DNA of 28,904 nucleotides. It comes from UBA1573 sp016794285 (GTDB lineage: Bacteria; Pseudomonadota; Alphaproteobacteria; Micavibrionales; Micavibrionaceae). Made by a program: the position numbers and the translations under genes. Shown here piece by piece: positions 23,621 through 28,904 of this stretch. The DNA lies in NCBI GenBank assembly GCA_016794285.1, contig JAEUKO010000019.1:1-28904 (forward strand), in the 5' to 3' direction. The notes below the pieces were generated by a model. It did not search any database and had not been told where the DNA came from. It saw only the letters and a program-made list of their open reading frames with translations. Each line of letters begins with the position of its first letter. The stretch's first letter is position 1.

Positions 23621-25212
23621 TCTCCGGTATCCTTGCTTAAAAGATGAGTCATGAGACCATATGTTGAACAATCCAGCGTTTGGTCCGGCTTCTGTGCTTC
23701 GAGCTGTTTGCGAAGAGGACCAGCTAGTTTCTTGCCGAGTTCTACTCCGGGTTGGTCGAATGAATTCAAGTTCCAGATAATGCCCTGAACAAAAACTTTA
23801 TGTTCATAAGCGGCTATCAAGCTGCCGAGGGTGAAGGGCGAGAGTTCAGAAAGAACAATGCTGGTGCTGGGGCGGTTGCCGCTAAATATACGAGAGGGAT
23901 CCTTGCCGGCTTCTTCAAGGGTTTGTCCAACGGCCAGAGCGCGGCTTTGTGCAAGAAAATGTGCAATCAGGCAAACATGGTTCTCCGGCAAAGCGTGATG
24001 TGGTGTTTTGCAAATAATAAAATCTGCAGGAATGGGGGTGGTTCCTTGGTGGACAAGTTGCATGAAAGAATGCTGGCTGTCGGTTCCGGGTTCGCCAAAA
24101 AGAATGGGACCTGTATCGTAGGAAACCGGATTTCCTTCGCGGTCCACGGATTTTCCGTTTGATTCCATATCCATCTGCTGGGTGAATTTGGCAATATCCC
24201 GAAGACGGTCATCATAAGGCAAAATCATATGCGCGGGGTAGTTCCAGAAATTTCGGTACCAGATTCCAAGAAGGCCCATAAGAACTGGAATATTTTTTTC
24301 AAAGGGGGCGGTTTGGAAATGGATATCCATCGCCAGAGCCCCGTTCAAAAGTTCCCGAAAACGGACAGGGCCAATTGCGATCATGATAGAAAGGCCAATG
24401 GCGGACCAGAGAGAATATCTTCCGCCAACCCAGTCTTTGAAGGGAAACATATTCTCAGGCGCAATGCCGAATGCTGTGACGGCGGCCTGATTGGTGGAAA
24501 GGGCAACAAAATGTTTGGCAAGAGCAGAAGAGGGAGCCTGATTGAGGAACCAGTTCTTGGCAACGCAGGCATTAAGCATGGTTTCTTCGGTGGTGAATGT
24601 TTTAGAAGCCACGATGACGAGAGTCGTTTCGGTAGAGAGGCTAGCTAAGGTTTTGCTAATGGCCGATCCATCGACATTGGAAACGAAATGTACATTTGGC
24701 CCATCATGGAAATCGTGGAGAGCTTCGGTCACAAAACGAGGACCAAGATCAGACCCGCCAATGCCGATATTGACAACATCGCGTATTGGCTTGTCCGTAT
24801 ATCCTTTGTACGTTCCGTTGCGGAGGGAGTCAGCAAAACTGGTCATGCGGTCCAAAACATCGCAGACGAAAGGCATGACATTTTCTCCATCAAGTAGGAT
24901 GGGAGTTTTGGGATCAGCTCGCAAAGCGGTATGCAAAACAGCGCGGTGTTCACTCCGATTTATTTTTTCTCCCGCGAACAAGGCGGTACGCATTTCGCCC
25001 AGCTTGCTCTCTTTGGCCAGACGGATCAGCAGGGAAATGGTTTCTGTCGTGGCAAGGTGTTTGGAAAAATCAAACAGCGCGTGCGGCATTGTCACCGCCA
25101 TTTCAGAAAAACGAGATGGAGAGGAAAGCAAATCCCGTAAAGAGAGAGTTTTCATTTTCTCATAATGAGATTGTAATAAAGGCCACACAGGCAAGGTCGT
25201 TGGACTCGGCAC
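23617..25212 (-). CDS. pgi: Glucose-6-phosphate isomerase
   Basis: Pgi interconverts glucose 6-phosphate and fructose 6-phosphate. The protein is 531 aa from this start, close to the family length. It contains DVVNIGIGGSDLGPRFV (about 120), the phosphate-binding region SKTFTTEETMLN, the signature FKDWVGGRYSLWSAIGLS and the second signature FDQPGVELGKKLA near the C terminus. The catalytic Glu and His lie around GEPGTDSQHSFMQL. The frame is open to an ATG ending at 25311. I prefer the GTG ending at 25212, because AAAGGAA lies 8 bases before it and the extra 33 residues of the longer form are Lys/Arg/Phe-rich and unlike Pgi. The SixA-like gene follows with a 4-base overlap. Confidence 0.93.
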   Translation of the reverse strand: MPSPTTLPVWPLLQSHYEKMKTLSLRDLLSSPSRFSEMAVTMPHALFDFSKHLATTETISLLIRLAKESKLGEMRTALFAGEKINRSEHRAVLHTALRADPKTPILLDGENVMPFVCDVLDRMTSFADSLRNGTYKGYTDKPIRDVVNIGIGGSDLGPRFVTEALHDFHDGPNVHFVSNVDGSAISKTLASLSTETTLVIVASKTFTTEETMLNACVAKNWFLNQAPSSALAKHFVALSTNQAAVTAFGIAPENMFPFKDWVGGRYSLWSAIGLSIMIAIGPVRFRELLNGALAMDIHFQTAPFEKNIPVLMGLLGIWYRNFWNYPAHMILPYDDRLRDIAKFTQQMDMESNGKSVDREGNPVSYDTGPILFGEPGTDSQHSFMQLVHQGTTPIPADFIICKTPHHALPENHVCLIAHFLAQSRALAVGQTLEEAGKDPSRIFSGNRPSTSIVLSELSPFTLGSLIAAYEHKVFVQGIIWNLNSFDQPGVELGKKLAGPLRKQLEAQKPDQTLDCSTYGLMTHLLSKDTGE

Positions 25213-25353
25213 GAAAAAGGTTCCTTTCAGGAAGAAAAAACGAAGGGGGCGAGAGTAGCGGGAAGTCGTATTTTTCACAATAACAGAAGTTGGGTCGCGC
25301 TTTTTCTTCATTTTAGGGGGGCAAGAATAGGGTGGATGACATAAGTTGAGGTC

Positions 25354-25382
25354 TTGGCAAAGCCGTTATTTCCGCCTATGCT
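25354..25382 (+). promoter_or_regulatory. Probable promoter of the sdhCDA operon
   Basis: TTGGCA (25354-25359) and TATGCT (25377-25382) are 17 bases apart, about 40 bases before the sdhC ATG. The match to a housekeeping promoter is fair. The gap also has to hold the pgi start region on the other strand. Confidence 0.5.
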
Positions 25383-25421
25383 CTTGCCGAATTTGAACAA
25401 ATTTTTGGGAGTCTTCTTGCC

Positions 25422-25823
25422 ATGCCTGTGAAACCCCTTGATCGTCCTCTGTCTCCGCATCTGCAGATTTGGAAGTGGACGTTCACAATGGCCGTATCAA
25501 TTTTACACCGGATGACAGGAGTTGCCCTTGCGGTTGGCTTGCTGGTTGTGGTTTGGGGCGTGTTTGCCCTAGCATCTGGACCGTCGGCATACGAAACCTT
25601 CTTGATGGTAGCTTCATCGTGGATTGGGAAGCTCGCTCTCTTGGGATGGACGTTCGCGCTTTATCTTCATATCGGAACCGGAATTCGCCATTTGCTGATG
25701 GATTCCGGTTATCTGATTTCTATTCCCCAAGCCACGCGGGCTGGACAGGTTATTATTGCCTCTTCTGTGATTTTAACAGCGGCAACATGGCTGTGTGTGT
25801 TGACCTGCACGGCTTCTAATTAG
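25422..25823 (+). CDS. sdhC: SdhC, succinate dehydrogenase cytochrome b556 subunit
   Basis: SdhC anchors succinate dehydrogenase (complex II) in the membrane and with SdhD binds haem b and ubiquinone. The product (133 aa) has the N-terminal signature RPLSPHLQIWKW and SILHRMTGVALA, whose Ser and Arg line the quinone site. Three membrane helices sit at about 30-50, 62-85 and 108-130. HIGTGIRHLLMD contains the haem-ligand histidine. GGGAG lies about 10 bases before the ATG. It is the first gene of the sdh operon, with sdhD 11 bases downstream. Confidence 0.95.
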   Translation: MPVKPLDRPLSPHLQIWKWTFTMAVSILHRMTGVALAVGLLVVVWGVFALASGPSAYETFLMVASSWIGKLALLGWTFALYLHIGTGIRHLLMDSGYLISIPQATRAGQVIIASSVILTAATWLCVLTCTASN

Positions 25824-25834
25824 GAGATAACTCA

Positions 25835-26242
25835 ATGGCATCAAAATTAAAATGGCAAGAAGCCCCGTTTAAGGATCCTCTGGCACGCGCCAAGGGGCTT
25901 GGCTCCGCGCGTAGCGGTGTTCATCACGCCCATATGCAGAAAGTGACTTCTATCGCCGCGCTTCCCTTAACGGCATGGTTGATCTGGTCGGTGGTCCGTC
26001 TCGCAATTGAGGGGGGATCTTTTGGTTTGGTCACGGATTGGTTGAACGAGCCCATCAACGCCATTTTGCTCATTCTTTTTGTTATTTCCTCTTTTTACCA
26101 TACGGCTTTAGGGTTGCAGGTTCCAATCGATGATTACGTTCATAGCGAAGGTCTAAAATCTTTCGTTTTGCTTACTATGAAATTGGTCCTCACGGCTTTG
26201 GCTGTGGCTTCGGTCTTTTCAATTTTGAAAGTCGCTTTTTAA
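25835..26242 (+). CDS. sdhD: SdhD, succinate dehydrogenase membrane anchor subunit
   Basis: SdhD is the second membrane anchor of complex II. The protein (135 aa) has a soluble N terminus (ARAKGLGSARSGVHHAHMQKVT) and three membrane helices at about 40-60, 72-95 and 108-132. The FYHTALGLQVPIDDYVHSEG motif carries the expected haem-side His and the quinone-side Asp-Tyr. AGGAG lies 8 bases before the ATG. It lies between sdhC and sdhA with short gaps, so it is part of one transcript. Confidence 0.94.
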   Translation: MASKLKWQEAPFKDPLARAKGLGSARSGVHHAHMQKVTSIAALPLTAWLIWSVVRLAIEGGSFGLVTDWLNEPINAILLILFVISSFYHTALGLQVPIDDYVHSEGLKSFVLLTMKLVLTALAVASVFSILKVAF

Positions 26243-26263
26243 TCAGAAAGTACAGGTAGCGTT

Positions 26264-28051
26264 ATGTCTGCATACGACATTATCAATCATGAATATGACG
26301 TCGTGGTCGTGGGGGGCGGCGGAGCTGGTCTGCGTGCGGTCATGGGTATGGCTGAAAAGGGGCTGCGCACGGCGTGCCTGACAAAGGTTTTCCCAACACG
26401 TTCCCACACGGTGGCCGCGCAAGGTGGAATTTCAGCCGCTCTTGGAAATATGGGCGAAGATGATTGGCGATTCCATATGTACGACACGATCAAGGGGTCG
26501 GACTGGCTCGGCGATCAGGATGCAATTGAATATATGTGTCGCGAAGCGATTCCGGCGATTGTCGAGCTGGAACATTTTGGCGTGCCGTTTAGCCGGACAG
26601 CCGAAGGAAAGATTTATCAGCGGGCTTTTGGTGGAATGACCACTCATTACGGTCAAGGAACCGCTCAAAGAACTTGCGCGGCGGCGGACCGCACTGGTCA
26701 CGCCATTTTGCATACGCTCTACACGCAAGCTCTTAAGCACAAGGCGGAATTTTTCGTTGAATATATCGCGCTTGATCTCATCATGGATGATGAAGGGGCG
26801 TGCGTTGGTGTTATGGCGTGGAATTTGAACGATGGAACCATTCACCGTTTCCGCGCTCACCAAACGGTTTTGGCAACGGGTGGTTATGGCCGTGCCTATT
26901 TTTCCTGCACCTCGGCGCATACGTGCACGGGGGATGGCAATGCAATGGTTTTGCGGGCAGGGTTGCCTCTGCAAGACATGGAATTTGTCCAGTTTCACCC
27001 CACAGGGGTTTATGGTGCGGGTTGCCTCATCACCGAAGGCGTGCGGGGCGAAGGTGGATACCTCACCAATTCCGAAGGCGAACGGTTTATGCTTCGCTAT
27101 GCTCCATCGGCCAAAGATCTGGCATCCCGTGATGTCGTGTCCCGCTCAATGACAATTGAAATTCGGGAAGGGCGCGGTGTCGGTCCTCATAAAGACCATA
27201 TCCATTTGCACCTCGAACATTTGGACCCCGATATTATCCATTCGCGCTTGCCCGGGATTGCCGAGACCGCCAAAATTTTCTCAGGCGTCGATGTCACCAA
27301 GCAGCCGATTCCTGTTTTGCCAACTGTTCACTATAACATGGGCGGGATTCCCACCAACTGGCGCGCCGAAGTCGTTGCGCCAACGATGGACGACCCTAAC
27401 CATGTTGTGCCCGGGTTGATGGCTATTGGTGAGGCAGCGTGTGTTTCCGTTCACGGGGCAAACCGTCTTGGATCAAACTCTCTTCTTGATCTGGTTGTCT
27501 TTGGACGTTCGGCTGCCATTCGGGCTTTGGAACTGGTCAAGCCCGGGATGCGCCACAAAAAAGCAGGGGCGGATAACGGAGCGCGGGCGATGGATCGTTT
27601 TGACCGCTTGCGTCATGCTCATGGTCCTCTTTCGACATCTGATATTCGCAATACAATGCAAAGAACCATGCAAAACCATGCAGCGGTTTTTCGCACGGGA
27701 TCTGTTCTTGAAGAAGGGGCGCGGAAAATCAGCGAAGTTTTCTCCTCGAAAACAGATGTGAGTATCGCGGACCGCTCTTTGATCTTTAATACCGATTTGG
27801 TTGAAACTTTAGAACTCGACAATTTGCTTTACCAATCAGTGGCGACCATGCACTCCGCTGCCAACCGGAAAGAAAGCCGTGGAGCCCATGCGCGTGAGGA
27901 TTATCCAGAGCGTGATGATGAAAACTGGATGAAACACACAGCAATCTGGGTGGATGAACAGGGCGGCTCTGCGATTGGCTATCGCCCCGTGATTATGAAG
28001 ACCCTGACAAATGATTGCGAAGTCGTCCCACCCAAAAAACGGGTGTATTGA
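26264..28051 (+). CDS. sdhA: SdhA, succinate dehydrogenase flavoprotein subunit
   Basis: SdhA oxidises succinate to fumarate and passes electrons through covalently bound FAD to the iron-sulphur subunit. The product (595 aa) is full length. The dinucleotide fold VVVGGGGAGLRAVMG lies at about 16-30. RSHTVAAQGG contains the His that links FAD. DMEFVQFHPTG and the TEGVRGEGGYL active-site loop follow, then HLHLEHLD, the HYNMGGIPTN substrate region and RLGSNSLLDLVVFG. The C-terminal four-helix region ends in PPKKRVY, normal for the family. In most alphaproteobacteria sdhB comes next, but here an unrelated minus-strand gene follows after 20 bases. Confidence 0.98.
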   Translation: MSAYDIINHEYDVVVVGGGGAGLRAVMGMAEKGLRTACLTKVFPTRSHTVAAQGGISAALGNMGEDDWRFHMYDTIKGSDWLGDQDAIEYMCREAIPAIVELEHFGVPFSRTAEGKIYQRAFGGMTTHYGQGTAQRTCAAADRTGHAILHTLYTQALKHKAEFFVEYIALDLIMDDEGACVGVMAWNLNDGTIHRFRAHQTVLATGGYGRAYFSCTSAHTCTGDGNAMVLRAGLPLQDMEFVQFHPTGVYGAGCLITEGVRGEGGYLTNSEGERFMLRYAPSAKDLASRDVVSRSMTIEIREGRGVGPHKDHIHLHLEHLDPDIIHSRLPGIAETAKIFSGVDVTKQPIPVLPTVHYNMGGIPTNWRAEVVAPTMDDPNHVVPGLMAIGEAACVSVHGANRLGSNSLLDLVVFGRSAAIRALELVKPGMRHKKAGADNGARAMDRFDRLRHAHGPLSTSDIRNTMQRTMQNHAAVFRTGSVLEEGARKISEVFSSKTDVSIADRSLIFNTDLVETLELDNLLYQSVATMHSAANRKESRGAHAREDYPERDDENWMKHTAIWVDEQGGSAIGYRPVIMKTLTNDCEVVPPKKRVY

Positions 28052-28071
28052 GCTTCGTTTTCTTCCTCGAT

Positions 28072-28551
28072 CTATTCCCCGAATTTTCGGGCGGTGTAGA
28101 GAGTTGGGTTTTCTCCGAAGTGCTGACGATAGAACGCATTATAACTGTCCAGCCGTCCTTGCCGTTCTTTTTCACGGTCGGCCCGCGCTTCTTTGGAAAG
28201 CGGGGGTGTTTGTGGACGGGTCAATTGGCCCGCAAAGAAAAACGTGTATGTAAAAGACAAAGCGCATTCAATTATTAATTTTGCACTTCTCTTCTTCTCT
28301 TCCTCCTCATTTGGGTCATATGTCATGACCCCATATCCGACGCACCCAAAAAATGCCGCCGCCGCAGCCACTTCATAGAACTTTCGAGACAGGGAACGTT
28401 GTTTGCGAGAGAAATCATCTCGCGCAAGAGCTTCATTAACCTCAAATAGACCACGTCTGTTGGCAAAGTGTTTTCTAAGCTGGGTAGCAGGAATTTTAAT
28501 TTCCACAAATTCTGACTCTCTGGCTGGTCTTGTCATTGGATTGTTTCTCAT
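28072..28551 (-). CDS. Hypothetical protein with two probable membrane segments
   Basis: A 159-residue protein I do not recognise. Residues 1-57 are charged and rich in Arg, Lys and Glu. Two hydrophobic stretches follow, at about 58-78 (FYEVAAAAAFFGCVGYGVMTY) and about 92-112 (IIECALSFTYTFFFAGQL), joined by an acidic-basic segment (DPNEEEEKKRSA). The C terminus is again charged with aromatic residues (YNAFYRQHFGENP). A two-helix membrane hairpin is likely. The start may be the ATG ending at 28551 or the one ending at 28536; neither has a strong ribosome binding site. It lies between sdhA and the probable mraZ, pointing back toward sdhA. It could be a lineage-specific gene. Confidence 0.65.
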   Translation of the reverse strand: MRNNPMTRPARESEFVEIKIPATQLRKHFANRRGLFEVNEALARDDFSRKQRSLSRKFYEVAAAAAFFGCVGYGVMTYDPNEEEEKKRSAKLIIECALSFTYTFFFAGQLTRPQTPPLSKEARADREKERQGRLDSYNAFYRQHFGENPTLYTARKFGE

Positions 28552-28591
28552 ACCGTTTTTTAGGGGTTGGTTTTCTATATACCGTTTGGCG

Positions 28592-28620
28592 ACTGTACAA
28601 ATTTAATAACCAACTGACAA
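28592..28620 (-). promoter_or_regulatory. Possible promoter for the hypothetical two-TM gene
   Basis: On the minus strand TTGTCA (complement of 28615-28620) and TACAGT (complement of 28592-28597) are exactly 17 bases apart, about 40 bases before the gene start. The surroundings are AT-rich. This supports a real, transcribed gene, but such pairs also occur by chance. Confidence 0.4.
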
Positions 28621-28725
28621 GCAAAAGTTTACATAGATTTTTGTTAAGTGAAATTTGGGATCTGCAAGCATCGCTCATCGCTGTTACCTCTCAAACCCTC
28701 AATCGTTTTCCAGAAGACATAAAAC

Positions 28726-28757
28726 TTATCCACAGTTTTGTTGGGAGGTTTTTCACA
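28726..28757 (+). promoter_or_regulatory. Two DnaA-box matches
   Basis: TTATCCACA (28726-28734) is a perfect high-affinity DnaA box. TTTTTCACA (28749-28757) fits the relaxed form TTWTNCACA. They lie 23 bases apart, same direction, in the non-coding region before the probable mraZ gene. They could tie this promoter to DnaA activity. A chromosomal origin cannot be claimed from two boxes without an obvious unwinding region. Confidence 0.5.
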
Positions 28758-28799
28758 GGGTTTTCCAGTGTTTTCTTGTCTTGTAGAGCGCGGATTTGT

Positions 28800-28851
28800 T
28801 TGACTTCCCATGAAATCCCATGCTATCCCATGATGTATAGGGTGTTTCCCA
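28800..28851 (+). promoter_or_regulatory. MraZ-box direct repeats and probable mraZ promoter
   Basis: TCCCA occurs at 28806, 28816 and 28826, exactly 10 bases apart, with a fourth TCCCA at 28847. On the complement this reads TGGGA with 5-base spacers, the repeat described for MraZ-binding sites that control the dcw cluster. A TTGACT (28800-28805) directly in front can be a -35 hexamer, so bound MraZ would sit over the promoter. In the published E. coli case I recall the TGGG reading on the coding strand; here it lies on the other strand if mraZ runs rightward. Confidence 0.65.
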
Positions 28852-28873
28852 AATCGCCCGTTCTTGAGGACTC

Positions 28874-28904
28874 ATGCCGATCTTTCTTTCACAATTTCTT
28901 AGCA
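28874..28904 (+). CDS. mraZ: Probable MraZ, transcriptional regulator of the dcw cluster (first ten codons only)
   Basis: The ATG at 28874 opens MPIFLSQFLS before the window ends. Alphaproteobacterial MraZ proteins commonly start with a similar M-x-x-FLS block followed by the VDKKGR region. GAGGA lies just before the ATG. The three MraZ-box repeats upstream are independent support, because MraZ represses its own operon through such boxes. MraZ is a ring-forming DNA-binding protein, and rsmH, ftsL, ftsI and mur genes normally follow it. Ten residues alone are weak; the call rests on the combination. Confidence 0.6.
   Translation, partial: MPIFLSQFLS

Noticed and set aside
28552..28904. The region could be the chromosomal replication origin because of DnaA boxes and AT-rich sequence.
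   Set aside because: Only two box matches are visible, there is no clear AT-rich unwinding repeat array, and the MraZ boxes give a better explanation for the region.

Overview
The window is a chromosomal stretch from an alphaproteobacterium, most likely a flagellated, chemotactic member of the Rhodospirillales or a neighbouring lineage. The evidence is the alphaproteobacterial motility genes (a DUF6468 protein, MotE, CheZ and a stand-alone FlhB C-terminal homologue), the purN/purM block divergent from DUF2066, AI-2E-family permease and hdaA, the sdhCDA order, and an mraZ start of alphaproteobacterial type. The genus cannot be fixed from the sequence alone. I see no rRNA, tRNA, CRISPR array, insertion sequence or prophage gene.

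Region 1 (1-11230) is a motility island. On the plus strand lie the end of fliM, a DUF6468 membrane protein, motE, cheY, cheZ and a roughly 1040-residue periplasmic AMIN-like/TPR protein. On the minus strand lie a tightly overlapping set, fhlB - small coiled-coil gene - fliO - fliP, followed by an ABC-F ATPase. The rod and adaptor genes flgB-flgC-fliE are divergent from that set. Together they encode motor-switch, export-gate, rod and CheY-signalling parts of one flagellar apparatus.

Region 2 (11228-11667) is non-coding. It holds two different long imperfect palindromes in tandem and then a good promoter for ppdK.

Region 3 (11668-18247) holds ppdK and ndk on the plus strand. A 1109-residue hybrid histidine kinase with a 7TMR-DISM sensor lies convergent on the minus strand.

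Region 4 (18341-25212) holds purM-purN on the minus strand. Divergent from it are a DUF2066 exported protein, an AI-2E-family permease and hdaA on the plus strand. Convergent to those is a minus-strand pair, pgi and a SixA-like phosphohistidine phosphatase.

Region 5 (25422-28904) holds sdhC-sdhD-sdhA on the plus strand without the expected sdhB. A minus-strand two-membrane-segment protein of unknown function follows. The last 353 bases are a regulatory region with two DnaA-box matches, three exactly 10-bp-spaced MraZ-box repeats and the first ten codons of a probable mraZ, so a dcw (division and cell wall) cluster probably begins at the right edge.

No clearly new multi-gene system is present. 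The least explained parts are the small coiled-coil flagellar gene, the AMIN-like/TPR giant, the FliM-like tail of CheZ, the tandem palindromes and the DnaA/MraZ-box region.
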